NCBI GenBank assembly: GCA_037367405.1
Contig: JAZKJV010010535.1
Location: 372,001 to 436,000 of the forward strand
Length of the DNA stretch: 64,000 nucleotides
Direction: 5' to 3'
Source: Ottelia alismoides
Lineage: Eukaryota > Streptophyta > Magnoliopsida > Alismatales > Hydrocharitaceae
Positions 21,232-33,987 of this stretch are shown in pieces. The notes under the pieces were generated by a model. That model worked only from the letters and a program-made list of their open reading frames with translations. It did no database searches and was not told the origin of the DNA. A program made the position numbers and the translations under genes. Each line of letters begins with the position of its first letter. Position 1 is the stretch's first letter.

Positions 21232-24200
21232 TAATGAATACTCATTCATCACTCTTTATTCTTATATTTTAGCTACAAAAACCTTTGCAAATGCATGTAG
21301 ATATGTGTAAATACAAATAATTACCAAAAGCATGCATTGTGTAAAAACCTATAATTAGCATGTTTTTGTGCAAAAATAAAAGAATAAAGATTAAAAAGAA
21401 AAAGAGGGAAATATTTAGAATAAATATTAAGCAACCTAACCCAAGGGAGGGCTCAGCATGGGCCTAACCGCACAAAAGCCAAAGTAGAGGGAGATAGGGG
21501 CTCATGTGTGTAAATATATATGTAAATAAAATAAAAGTATTTTCCTCACAAAAATAAGCTTGTAAATATTTGTATATATTTATAAGTATAAAATCAAAAT
21601 AAAAATTTAAAAATTAAAAAGAAACCAAAAATCTCATTCAGGTACATGATCACCTTGTACATAGTTCCATCATCACTATTTATTTATCCTTATAAATAAA
21701 TAAAAGTAATCTCCAAAATTTTTGTAAATATTCTATATTATATAGTGTAAATAAATAAAATAAAAAAAACAATTAAAACAAAAACAAAATAAAAATAACA
21801 AAATTAAAAACACAAAAATATATTGTAAATATACCATGTATATAAATGTACATATGTATTTATTTCACCTATGTAAATAAATAATTAAAATAAAATAAAA
21901 ATATCTTTTTATTCCTTATTTTATAATGAAAATAAATAAAATATCAAATAGGAATAAAATTGCATAAAAATAATTAAAAAAATTAAAAATTAAAAGCCCT
22001 ATATAGTGTACATATACCTATATATTACATATTATGTATATACCTTATTTTTATTTCGAATTTTTTTTTAAAAATCACTAAAAAATAGAAAAAAATAAAA
22101 TAAAAAGATTTCATGTTTTAACTTTTTGCTGAATCGACCCCTAGCTACCCTAATTTTCACTTCTAAGATTCATCCACGTGGCTGATCCCTATTGGCCCTG
22201 GGGATGTTGACCGCCCAGTCAACTACCCCCCCCAGGACCACCTCCCGCGGGTCTGGTTCGAGAACCCGATTTCCTCCATTTATTCCCGCCAGACCCGAGC
22301 ACCATTTAGCCTAACCCAGGGTCCTAATCACTCCCCAGGTATCTGGGAATCTCGCCCAACATAGATCCTAGGGATCCGTGCTCCATGGAGTCGGACCCGA
22401 GCCTTTTTTCCCGGACCTGCACCCATACATAAGCGAGCTCTGCCACCCTAATTCGACATCTTTGGTCATTTGATTCCACCCCCAGTGAGCTCCAGAGTGT
22501 GCGCGAGAGTGACAACTCGCGTCCGGTGCTGTCGAAGCGAGGAGAGGAAGAGAGGCCACTGATCCGGCGAGCATCGCCGCCTTGCTCCGCCACCAGCAGG
22601 AGCATCGAGCCTCGGACGTCGGTGCTCCGTGAGGCAAAGACCCAGAGCTGCGCAAGCTTGCCCACAGCCCATTCAGCCACCCAGGTAGCTCCGTTAGCCT
22701 TTCTTTTTCAGTAATTTCTAGTTACCCCCAAATCGCTCTGCCGTTGTCCATCGTCGATTCCTATCGATTCCGACCACCATTCGATCATCGGGCATCGCCA
22801 TAGCCTTCGCCGTCTTCCCGCGCGCCTTCTCCATCCCTCCATCCAACCCAGCTCGCACAGGAGCTGGGATTCGAGCTCCACCGTCTCCCCTCGCTGGAGC
22901 TCGTCCATCTCGCCCCATCGTCCACCGTCACCCCGCCTAACCGGGTCGAGGCATTTTGCCCTCGACCCGCGAGTCTTCTGGTCATTTTTGCAGGTACTAC
23001 CTCAGCCATCTGAGAGCTCGGGTCATTCGGACCAGAAGGCTTCCTCCGTCGTCCTCGCCGGGGCTCACCAGAGCTCGACTGGATCATCGGAGCCCACCAC
23101 CAGCTGCAGGACACCATTGTGGAGCTTCTCCGACCTTCAGGAGCAGCAGAGGAGCCTCGGAGCGAGGCCACTGGGCCGGCGAACTCTGCCGGTATCTATT
23201 CTTCGAGGATCCTCCTCCTCCGTTCGATCAGCCCTCCAGCTCCAGACTTCATCGGGGCCGTCCATCTTAGGAGCAGCAGTCACCGCCCGATCTCAGGAGG
23301 ACCGATCCCCGCCATCCGATGCACAAGGGTTAGCCACCTGCGCCCTACACCGTCCGATCGCCCACGTGGAGGAACCCTCGCCATCGGATTCGCCCAAGGA
23401 GCCCAGCTGTGGAGCGGCCGCTGTTCCCCACCATCGGATGTTCCACGTGCCCTCCATCCAGCCGGTCCACGTAATAAAGGGTAATTTACCCTTAGGCCCC
23501 CCTTGTCATTTTATTTCGCTTTTAGTCTTGTAAATATCTAGTTTAGTTGTTTAGTTTTTGGGATTATTGCATAGAGGACCCCGTACTCTACTTAAGTTTG
23601 CATTTATGCCCCTGTGTATGGTCTGACACGTGCATCGACACGTGCTTTTTGGCTTATTTGCATTCCATGCCCCTGTAGTTCTGGTTGTTAATGATTGAAT
23701 GAAAGGTTGTGTTTATTTGCATTTATACCCCTGTGCGTATTTTATTTGAACATGTGCGACTATTTTTGGGTTATTTGCAGATAAGCCCCTAGGCTTTTGG
23801 TACCTGTTACCAAAAGGCCCTCGGAACTTATTTTCTTCACATTTAGGTCCCTGAGTGCCTCAGGCACACGCTACGCGCGTGACTTCTTGGGTTAATTGCA
23901 CCAGACCCCCCAGACTCTTGGGTATTTGCACTTTGGTCCCTATGCACTGTGCCCCCTCTTTATTTTTGAATAAAATAGCAAATTACCTCCAAATCCAACG
24001 AAAATTGGACACATGGCTCCTGCCATGGTGTAAAATTTTCGAGGATTTTTGAGGACATTTTTGTTTTCATTTGATATTTTTAAAAATTAAAAAACCTCTA
24101 TTTTCCTCACTGTCTAACATTAAAAATCATAAAAAAATATTAAATAGTGTCAAAAAAATTACAAAAAAAATTATCTACTGTCTACTTTGTTGTGTTTGAT

Positions 24201-24909
24201 TTTCTAGCCAATTTTGGCTATTTTTCGTTACTGAAAACCATAAAAATTGAAAAACACTCAAAATCTTATAAAAATTCTAGTAAATAAATTAAAAATCCAA
24301 AAACAATAAAATTGGTGCCTAAATTTTCCTTATTTTGTTTTCTTTACAGGAAAATTACCTCCCAGCTATTTTGGGCCTTTAGATATTTTATCTAGGCCCT
24401 TTTAGCTCGGCTGGACAGTACCTTTCTTTTCAGTCACTTTTTGATTTTTAGAAAATTAAATAAACATCAGAAAATTCTCAAAAATTCACCAAAAACACTA
24501 AAAAGTATAAAACACATAAAAATATTTTTGTTTGAATTTTTGGTTGATTTTTAGTGCTTTTAATAAATTGTTGAAGTGTGTGTTTATTTGTTTTTCTTAT
24601 TTTCTTAATACATTAAAAATCCAAAAAAAAATATTAAATAATTAAAAACCACCAAAAACATTTGCTTCTTTTATTTTATTTCTCTTTTTGACTACTTCGT
24701 CGGCCGAGAGGCCAACCCGTGCTCCTTGTGTTCGACCCTGGTCGCTATACCAGGTTAATCTAATAGCGAGACCGCTATCGCATTTTTGATTGATTTTATC
24801 TATCTTGGTGGTCTACTTTTTCTTGATCGACATGATCGAGTGACCGAGGTCGCGACGACCATCGTAGAGATACCTGATTGCCTTAGTCGCTCGGTTTTTC
24901 GTGTCATCA
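21232..24909 (+). mobile_element. Solo LTR (Athila-like, element A family relative)
   Basis: It starts TAATGAATACTCATTCATCA, a decayed form of the TGATGAAT palindrome that opens the other LTRs. It ends TGTCATCA, as at 1701. The flanks are GCAGC (21227-21231) and GCAAC (24910-24914), four of five matching, which fits an old target duplication. No primer site follows. The opening 300 bases align with 7524-7820 and the last 200 with 1506-1701. The middle (22190-23480) is GC-rich with shadow ORFs on both strands. Inference: recombination between two LTRs removed the body of the element. It sits inside the minus-strand gag of element B. Confidence 0.85.
23560..23960 (+). repeat. Recurring TTTGCA...CCCCT motif in the solo LTR
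   Basis: About eight diverged units, such as TTTGCATTTATGCCCCTGTG, TTTGCATTCCATGCCCCTG and TTTGCAGATAAGCCCCTAGG, are spaced 50-100 bases apart. Related units occur in the LTRs of element A (620-700) and of the three-LTR array (41905-42075). Their function is unknown. Confidence 0.55.
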
Positions 24910-24914
24910 GCAAC

Positions 24915-26150
24915 CGATGTTGACACAAAATTGCAAGAGCAGATTGTACTTACTAGGAGCTCCAACTGCTTGGTAATATGATCAAGTTTATCCAAGTGTT
25001 GAGTCCTTTGTTTGATCACAGCAAGCTTCTCAAGATATTGTGATGACTTTTCAATGATATCTACCTTGGACATGTATCTCCCAATAATGTTCAAGTTAGT
25101 GGTCTCATCCATGTCTTGTTCTTGCGAGGATGTCATATGCACTGCTTTCTGATGAACTTGTGGTTGTCATTGATAGGCACAGGACGATGATAAGGTAGCT
25201 TCTCCTTCTGTCATTTCCCAAAAAATTAGCCATACCATGTCCTCATCTTCATTCAAATGAGAGCCACCACAAGCATCATAGACGATAATCTGACTCTCAA
25301 TCGTCAGTCCACCAAAGAAATGTTTAAGCATGATGGTCCGTGGTATATCATGGTATGGGCACTTCTCTTGCAGATCAATGCACCTCTCCCAAGCCTCATG
25401 AATAGATTCGTGGGTGGCTTGGGTCAAGTTCACAATACGGGCTCGTATTTGATTCAACTATCCGAGGGGGTAGAACATATGTAGAGAAGCTTATTTGAAT
25501 TCCTCCTAGTTGGTGACCACCTTCCCCAAATGATTAATCTAATTCAGAGCTTGTCTAGAAGGCTTAACATGAATGCAGTCATTTTAACTGCACCTAACAG
25601 GATATTTGGGTAGTGTGTGGTTCCGTAGATGCGCCCAAACTGTTTTAGATGAATATATGGTTCTTCATTCATGTTCCCATGGAAGGTGGGAAACAAGGCT
25701 AAGAGTTGAGGCTTCTACTCAAAATTGGTGTGGACAATAGGTATTTGAATCCATTTCATCATCTGTCTAGCATGGGGTTGTAGGTCTCCTTGACGGTCGT
25801 CTTGGGATATACTCCTCATGGTTCTTATCATCCTCCACGTGGTCCACCTCTGATTTCTTCTCCTTCTCCTCCTCTCTATTGTTCTCTCCTTATGAGATCA
25901 TTGAGAAAGTCCCGAAAGGCAACCTGGGCCATTGCCTGGGCGGTGAGTTGTTATTGTATTGCTTGGAATTAGGAAAGGAGTTGTGCATTCACTGTATTAT
26001 GATCTAGTTGTTGGCTTGACTGCGGTTGTGGTGATTGCTGAGGTCCATTTCCCTTTTCATTTGGAGACATATATTACTTTGAATCAGAGTCTAAATCTGA
26101 CACAATCTGTGGCTCCAGATCTGACTCTAGATCTTCACAAGGAATGATGC
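24915..26150 (-). pseudogene. Gag (N-terminal and core) of element B
   Basis: On the minus strand the N-terminal part near 25940-25870 reads QAMAQVAFRDFLNDLIRREQ in pieces. 25167-25457 carries the core: ARIVNLTQATHESIHEAWER, then CIDLQEKCPYHDIPRT and MLKHFFGGLT..., then YDACGGSH. This is the Athila gag equivalent of SLFEAWERYKELLRRCPHHG, TFYNGL and DAAAGG. 24915-25142 continues with a helical QLELLVSTI segment. The reading frame is interrupted by the solo LTR at 24909 and by scattered stops. Gag forms the particle that packages element RNA. Confidence 0.8.
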
Positions 26151-28184
26151 CCCGATTAGTCTATATGGAAGCATCGGATGAAACAAATTAATATGTGTTA
26201 AGGTCAACACAGAATTTCATTAAGGATGGAGATGTATAAGGAGTTCCATCTAAAATGGGTAGATTTCAAGACAAGATTCATCCTGGTTTATTATGAAAGC
26301 AAGGAGTCTGGAGAGCCATTTGAGGAGTCCGAACCATATTCTCGGGAATCTGCCCAAATTATTAAAGATGGCGAGCACATGGAATTGATGTGGGTGTCAG
26401 TGAAGTCCCAACTAAGCCATCCATGAGTCACCATCTCAAAGATCAAAGAGGAAATCGAGAATGGATGAATGATGAGAAGGTCAATGAAAAATAAAAGGAG
26501 TGCAAAATAATAGAATGGCTCAAAAGAGAGCGGGGGTCAACTGTGAATAAAAGGAGAGAAAGATGAAAGTCAAAAATTGCACAAGAGTGCGGGACATGAT
26601 CTTGTACATTATCTAAATCAAAAAACACCAAACAAGTTTTGAATTCACCAACATAACCCAAGTGAAGTCGTAAGATTTCAACTATTTTTTAACTTTTCAA
26701 TTTTATGGTTATATTGCAGACAAATCTTTTAACTAGTCCTTAAGAACGTTAACCATATAGGAGTGTGCGTACTGTTGAGAAAGTACCCATACTTCTTCCA
26801 CCTCCATTGTAAGATGTGATATGCATTCTTGGAAGTCCTTGACCTTGTGCTTGGGGGCTACTCAGCCAAAGAATGGAGAAAGGAAGATAATAGGTGAAAC
26901 CATTACTTCTCTCGTAAGCGAGGTACTCGAAACTTGATTCAGTAGTTCATACCAAGTTGGTATTCCACACAACATGGGAACACAGTCGTCGACTAGGCCC
27001 TACTCGGTTATGTATAATAGAAGCACCAATACTTTGCCGTCCCAGGTGATAATCAAGGCACCAGAGATCGAGATTTGGGCTCTATCCTTAGGGGGTCGCG
27101 CCTCGCTCAGTCTGGAGTGTATCTGAATGCAATGAGGAACCAAAGAAGGATGTCCAATACTATTTTCATTAAGTTCAAAGTTTTATTAGCAGTCTCCTTG
27201 TTTTAAATTTTGGATTTTCACTTTTTTAAGAATTTTTCAAAGCAATCCACCTAATGATTTTTTTGATTTTCTTTTATGGCGTAAATGTGATATAAAGTAG
27301 TGGGGAGAGAATGGAAAAGCAATGTAAATGGATACGAAAATGTAAATATCACACTCATATAAAGTGATGCATGCAAAATAAGAAGATTCACATTACTTCC
27401 CAGCGCTCTCCATGCCCAATGAAAATATATAAACTAAATGACATATGCAGGCGATGAATGTGTTCTAAAAAAATTGCTATTATCAGGAAGAACAAGATGC
27501 AAGTCACTCAAAGATGTGTCCAAGCGTCCGGTCTTGGAGACTCCTCGTTGCCCACCACAACGGGTCCTACAAGAGTTGTATGGAGCCTCTCACCTCTCGC
27601 GGTTACAAATTTAAGTGATTTGTAATTTAGTTATTTGACTAGATCCAAGCGAAAGAGACTATATGAATGTGCTTCTATCAGGGATTTGGACCTAGATACT
27701 AATGCAAGCAATCCTAAATCTAAGGGCTTCAATCACATACAATAACGTAAACAAAGACGGAAAACTCAAATCATGAGAAACGAAGTAAATGAAAGGCAAG
27801 AAAACACAAAAAACCACGATAAGGCCCCCAAGTGAGCAGATACCCGTGCACTGGACCTCGTAAGGTGTGAAGTACAAATAATTGTACAAAAATAAATAAA
27901 GCATTCTCCTCACAAAATAATAAAAAATCTAAGTGATTATGTTGTTCTTCTCCTTCTCTCCTTGATCTTCCTCTTGCTCTCTCTCGACTGGCTCACAAGT
28001 AGAAGAACGCACCTACTCACGACTCGGGTATGTCTACCTCCTAGGAAGCGACCTTCGCCACGTGGTCCCTCGCAACAAAGATCAACAAGGAAACATGGAT
28101 GAGAACATATGAAATAATTATAAAAAGAATATAGATAAAAAATGAAAGAGAAATAATCTACACAATGCTACACTATTCGTTACT
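26151..28184 (-). other. Leader of element B
   Basis: This is noncoding sequence between the minus-strand primer site and gag. Small ORFs at 26226-26426 (+), 26443-26661 (-) and 27692-27913 (-) have no recognisable family and no counterpart elsewhere in the window. I see no gene. Confidence 0.6.
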
Positions 28185-28202
28185 TCCCTGGCAATTGTGC
28201 CT
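28185..28202 (-). promoter_or_regulatory. Decayed primer-binding site, tRNA-Asp type (element B)
   Basis: Plus strand TCCCTGGCAATTGTGCCT matches the 3' end of tRNA-Asp (TCCCCGGCAACGGCGCCA) at 13 of 18 bases; all five changes are substitutions. It lies 7 bases from the LTR end at 28210, where a primer site is expected for a minus-strand element. Confidence 0.65.
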
Positions 28203-28209
28203 TTTAAAA

Positions 28210-31200
28210 TGAACAAAACACAAAGGAGATAGTTGTGTGGTCTCACAAGGCATACCACGGTCACTGAAGTGACCCCTCCTACGATCTCGACTAAATTCAA
28301 CAATCAACCCGCACAATATAAGAATCTATCAATGAAAGCAGGTGTGAATCGAAGATTATTATAATCCTACAAAACAAGCATGTATAATGAGAAGTAGGTA
28401 GGGCTCGAACACATGAAACACGAGGCATAACAGGTAATATTTAAATGAATAAATAAAGAATGTTTACAAGTATGAAAAAAATTAATCAGTGTGTGTGGGT
28501 TTTTAATTAAATAAATATATTTATTTTTTATAATTAAATTAAATAATTTTTTGTTTTTATATTTTCGATTTTAAATTTATTTTTTATTTAAGATAATAAT
28601 ATACATATATATTACAAAAGGAACAATATGAACTATATATGTAAGCAAGTACTATATTGTATAATATATATATATATTAATATGCAAAAATCAGAGTTAA
28701 TCAAAGAGAACATTCCTTTTTATTTTTTTAAAGGGATTAAAATATATTAAGGTATTTGTAATAACTAATATAAGTATATACTATATGTTTTTATATCTAG
28801 GTATATAATATAATATAGAGTATTATAAGTATAAATATAGCTCAACGTAATTAAAAATTGCAAAATAAAATATTTTTATGTTTTTATATGTTTCTGATAT
28901 TTTTGTGACTTTTTGGTGATTTTTTTTGTTATTTCGAAGTATTTTTAAAGTCCAAAATATATAAAAGCAGGGATTTTTAAAATAGGCTGAATTGATTTGC
29001 GATTTATAATAAAAAAAACATTTAAAATTTCTCCAAAAAAATCTTAATATGTTAGAAAAAAATTATCTTTTTGAATATTTCAAAAAGATTTTGCATTTTT
29101 TTAAGCTTATCAATGGTTTGTTAATTTTAAGAGTTTCTTTTTGATGTTTTATTTGTGATTTTTGATCTGGAGTTAGAAGATAAGCTAATAAGCAGTAGCT
29201 ATTTTTTAAGAATTTTTAGAAAAGATTTGATAATTTTTTTTATTTCTAGGTCCAATAGGTAATAAAATAGCTCTAAATGATTTTTAATAAATATTATAAA
29301 ATGACAAATAAAATTAATAATGTGAATCAATAACTAATCATTCACTAACACCTATTTTTTGAGAATTCATCGAGCACAAGAGCTGCTTTAAATAAATGGA
29401 AATGCAAAAATAAAACTAATTCAAGTTGGGCATGGTTTATTTGTAAATAAAAAATAGCTCAGGGAACGTGTGCAAAATATCCCAAAAGTTTGGACTTAAA
29501 CTTTTAATTTTTAAGATTTAATACATGTTATCAAAATCGGGGGGGGGGGGGGGAGGGGGAGGGTCGTCTGAAAATTTCACCTCACGTATGGGTCCACGTG
29601 AAATGACCCAGCATTGGACCCACTTGTAATATTCAAGAGTTAAAAGGGCATACAAGCAAGTAGTCCACAACATTTGTCCTTAATTTAATAATTATAGGAC
29701 CTTTTAATAAAATACAAAATGTTAGGAGGGGGATAATGAAATTTACCCCACTTAAGCGCCTAGATACAAACGCTACTTGGACGACACTTGGACGATCGAA
29801 TGGCTGAGAAGGATCAACGCTTAGTTAAGATTGGATGGACCATATTAGATTTGGGTCGTGTTCCTGATCGAACAATGAATAAGGTTTATCGATAAACTAT
29901 TGAAGAACTCTGGCAAGGCGTACTTGGATTCGACTTTTCTCCATGATCCGGTGATAGTTCCTTCCTCTGTCAGGTCTAGCAGCAAGCTGGGAACGTTCTA
30001 TACGTGCAGATGGTCAGCGACGATGGTGACCATGGGGCTCAGATGGCTCCCTAATGACCTGGATTTGTTCCATCTGCTCAATGGAGTTGCCTAAGGGCTC
30101 TTGATGTCGTGGCCCTACACCAAAATGTTCCTTGGCTCGATGGCTACTCCCTTGAACTGGGGTTGAAGCTAAAATGCATGGGATGAGGTGAAGCGATGAG
30201 TCTCCGATGAAGGGTGGCCGAGCAAGACCATATTCTCAAACCTGCAATTGATTTCGGTTGGAAACAAGCTGATGTCGATGGAAAATATGATGGGGATTGA
30301 GTTGAGATGAAAATCAGAGTGGGTTAATGGTCCAGGAACGATGAATTGGCATGGAGCTCGAGCTCTAGGCAATTTGGGGATTTTTAGAATTAAGACTAAA
30401 GAAACGATTGAATAAGATATTAAAAGATGGAAATAAAGTAACACTACAATATACCTAGGATGAGAGAAAAAAGCCTCAACTTGGCCAGATACCAAGGAAG
30501 AAAAACCGTGGTGGAGCTCTAGTAGTGACTTGGATTTCTACCTCGACCTCTCCTCGCTGTAAATCAATGGCTTCTTGTTGTCACCAAGGTAAAATCTATT
30601 AGGGCCAATCCTAGGGGCTAAAGATCTATTATGAGGGATCAAATTTGGGATGGTAGTTGGACTTTATTTATAGGATGTAAAAAAGGTTAACTTTGGTGGA
30701 GGATTGTGGTCCGCTCAATGAAGATCGAATTGATCTTTGGCCATAGCGAGATTTAAAGATATCAAATCATCAATTTTCATTTTGATCAGAAGGTTAAATC
30801 ATGAGTGGATTCAGCATGAAAATAGGAAAAAACCCCAGTCTGACACATCCACCGCTCGAGGAAGAGAGAGGGGGAGTGTTGACTGAGGTCAACACAGGGA
30901 GCTCACTAGGGTGTCCATGTCGACCGACCAATAGGAAGAAATCATTGGTAAAATAAAAAATAAATAGTAAATGATTTGATGAAATTTCTATCAAAACATG
31001 AAAAGTATTTGTAATTTAATGTAGTATTTTATCCATATTTTTATTTATTTTATGAGGCCTTCTTTTGTAAGTTAATATTTATAAGTAAAACACAAGTATA
31101 AATACTTGTAATTTTTATTTTTTTATATTTATTTTGTATTATATATTTTAATATTTACAGATGTATTATATATATATATATTTATACATATTTAGATATT

Positions 31201-32072
31201 TTTATTGTATTTCTATGACTTTGTATGTACAGTTTATTAATTATGAATATATCCATTATAGGTATATAAAGGTTTATTTCATCTATGTATTTAACTACGT
31301 GATTATTTTTATTTTATTTTGATTGTTTTAATTTATTTTAATTATGGATATGTGTTTCAAATAATATTCACAATTCTATAAAAATAATGGAATGTGAAAA
31401 CTACAAAGAAAAAATATACTTAATAAAATACATAAGTATATTGCACAATATGAGCTCAAAACTTAAATTTTGCATTTTAGCTCCAAATTAAATGAAACCA
31501 TCTATTAAATAGCTCATTAAAATTTATATACAATAAAAGGTGATTTTGTCCATTTTGTGCAATATAGAGTAGATACATGTCTATGAAGTTTTTATTTTGG
31601 TTTTTTATTCTACGTGTCCTTGTCATGTTGTGCGCTATTTTTCTATAAACTCGATTTTGTATTTTTTTTAAATTTTTATCCACAATATTTATGTATGAAA
31701 TTGATCGATTTGAGATATAAATAATAAAGAATAAAATATGTCCAAAAATATTTATAGATAAATTAAAAACTACAGTTTTTGTATCTTTTCTATACAATTT
31801 ATCTACCTTATCTCCTCCTACTTTATTCCTTGTCGACCAAGTCATCATGATAATTGGGTCTCAGGGTTTAGGTTTACTCATCCCTATGTTGTCTCATTTC
31901 TTTTCTTTTCTTTCTTTATTCTTTTATTTTTGCATTACTTACAATATTTTACACAGTAATTAAGGTATATGTAACTGATATTATTTATTCAAATTAATTC
32001 TATATACAAGAATTTTGATAGGGATTTAAGGCTAAAATGAAAGAATAAAGGTGATGAAATGGATATTCATCA
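28210..32072 (-). repeat. 5' LTR of element B
   Basis: This is the undisturbed copy of the LTR, 3863 bp. The minus-strand start is at 32072 (TGATGAAT...) and the end at 28210. A TATA-like site on the minus strand lies at 30663-30672. A G-rich run at 29541-29562 is an expansion not present at the matching place in the left LTR (about 12405). AT runs occur near 28661 and 31164. Confidence 0.85.
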
Positions 32073-33987
32073 CCTGGCAGGTATGTGTTGACTACCGCCA
32101 TCTAAATTTAGCGACAAAGAAGGACCATTTCCCTTTTGTCGTTCATTGATCAAGTTCTTACGCAACTTGTAGAGAAAGAATACTTCTGCTTTTTATATGG
32201 GTACTTTGGGTATAACCAAGTTGTGATCGCCCTTAAAGACCAAGAGAAGACAACTTTCACTTGTTCGTTCGGCATCTTTACTTTCAGAAGGATGCCCTTT
32301 GGATTCTGCAATGCTCCAGCTACTTTCCATAGGTGTGTGCTTATTATCTTTGCTGATTTGGTCAAGTCTTTTCTGGAAGTCTTCGTGGATGATTTCTTCA
32401 TCTATTGTGATATCTTTGATTCTTATCTTTCTCACCTATACATATTACTGTAGAAATGTCGTGAAGTTAATATCATTCTGTCATGGGAGAGGACCCACTT
32501 CACAGTTACACAAGTAATCGGGATGGGCCATGTCCTCTCCAAGCATTGCATGGATGTTGACCTGCTGAAGGTGGATGTAATATCTAAACTCAAGCCACCT
32601 CAGAACGTGAATGTGAGTTCATTCTTAGGGCATGTCAACTTCTATCACCGATTCATTAAGGACTTCAACAAGCTTGCTTGACCACTCATTGAGCTGCTTT
32701 GTAAGGAGACCGAGTTTATTGTTGATCAGATGGTCCTCCAATATTCTATCAGTTGAAACAACTAGTCACTCAGGATCCAGTATTATAGCCACCCAATTAG
32801 TCTCTTCCATTCGAGATCATGACAGATAAGTTGGATTTTGCAGTTGGGGTTGTTCTAGGACAAAGAAGCGATATGTTGGCCTATGCTATTCACTACACCA
32901 GCAAGATGCTCTATGAATCACAAAGAAATTATACAGTCATAGAGAAAGATCTGATGGTTGTAGTTTTTGCTTTAAAGAAGTTGAGATCCTACATTCCTGT
33001 ATCAAAAGTCATAGCTTTTACTAACCACTCTACCATATGATACTTATAGAAGAAGAATGATGCTAAGTCATGTCTACTTAGATGGAACCTTCTCCTCCAA
33101 AATTTTGACTTGAAAATCAGAGATAAGCCTAGAGTTTAGAATGTGGTGGCAGACCATCTCTCCAGAATTGAATGTTAGACTCAATTCAGCAGTACACCGA
33201 TCACAGACCGCTTCCCTAATGAATCCATCCTCAACATTGGTTCTTTCCCTTAGTATGCCAATGTTGTGAACTACCTCATCTTTGGGGCAGTCCCATAAGA
33301 ATGTAAGAAAATAAAAAAGGATAATTTCTTATCTGATATTCATTTTTTTCAATGATAAGATCCATAGTTGTTTGAAGAAAGAGCAGATTGTATACGGCAC
33401 CGATGTATTCCTCAGAAGGAGTACACAAGTGTCCTCGAATAATACCATAAGCTCAAATATGGTGGACACTATTCTGGGAGCATAACTTTGGTGAAGATAC
33501 TACAGTGTGGCCTCTTTTGGCCGACCTCTTAAATGATGCGAATGATTATGTGAAAGCATGTACCAACTATCAAAAAATGGGAAAACCCTTGGTGTTAAGG
33601 AAAACATGCCCCATAAATTCGTCTGATATCTGATCTGTTCGATGCATAGGGCATCGATTTCATGAGTCTGTTTCCAGTGGACCAGTATGTAAATTCTTGT
33701 AAGAAAAATCATCTCGTTGTTCGAAATTCTGAAAATTCAGATTTTCGATGGAGGCAATTCTTTCATCAATAACGATATAAAGAAATTAATGAAGGAGTAC
33801 ATCATCGATCACTAGATCGCATCTCCTTATCATGCATAGTCAAATGGTTTGGTCAACTATCCAACAGAGAAACCAAGACCATATTAAAGAAACTGGTGAG
33901 GCCAGATAGAAAGAACTGCTCACAACTCTTGGATTCAGTTCTCTGGGCATACATAACGGCCTACAAGTCTCCCATGGGCATGGAATC
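32073..33987 (+). pseudogene. Element C: Athila-type pol remnant, RT to integrase
   Basis: It begins abruptly in the first RT block (QVCVDYRHLNLATKKDHFP). Then come VIALKDQEKTTFTCSFGIFT, RRMPFGFCNAPATFHRC and EVFVDDFFIY with the catalytic FVDD intact (32136-32453). The connection (YHRFIKDF) and RNase H follow: FAVGVVLGQRSDMLAYAIHY, NYTVIEKDLMVVVFALKKLR, and FTNHSTI where the family has YTDHAAI, so an RNase H catalytic Asp is lost. VVADHLSR follows, then integrase pieces (HHRC zone near 33400, GIDFM, then a deletion), up to AYITAYKSPMGM at 33985. Many stops break it. It ends where a copia LTR begins. It has no gag, LTR or primer site of its own here, and its left edge abuts the element B LTR. 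Confidence 0.88.

Larger units (their letters stand above)
10201..32072 (-). mobile_element. Element B: Athila-like LTR retrotransposon, rearranged
   Basis: Two long direct repeats, 10201-14908 and 28210-32072, are its LTRs in minus orientation. Both start (minus strand) TGATGAAT at a PPT or flank and end GTTTTGTTCA. Reading leftward from 28209: primer site, leader, gag, protease, then a block of inverted pol, the 3' noncoding end, and the PPT. Removing the LINE from the left LTR makes the two LTRs nearly equal in length (about 3.85 kb). By eye they are roughly 85% alike, so the insertion is old. The five bases outside the two ends differ (CCAAC at left, CCTGG at right), so the present flanks are not those of a simple insertion. 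A solo LTR is nested within gag. Confidence 0.8.

Noticed and set aside
22324..23533. Several ORFs of 95-181 codons in the solo LTR
   Set aside because: GC-rich LTR middle with open frames on both strands. No family resemblance.
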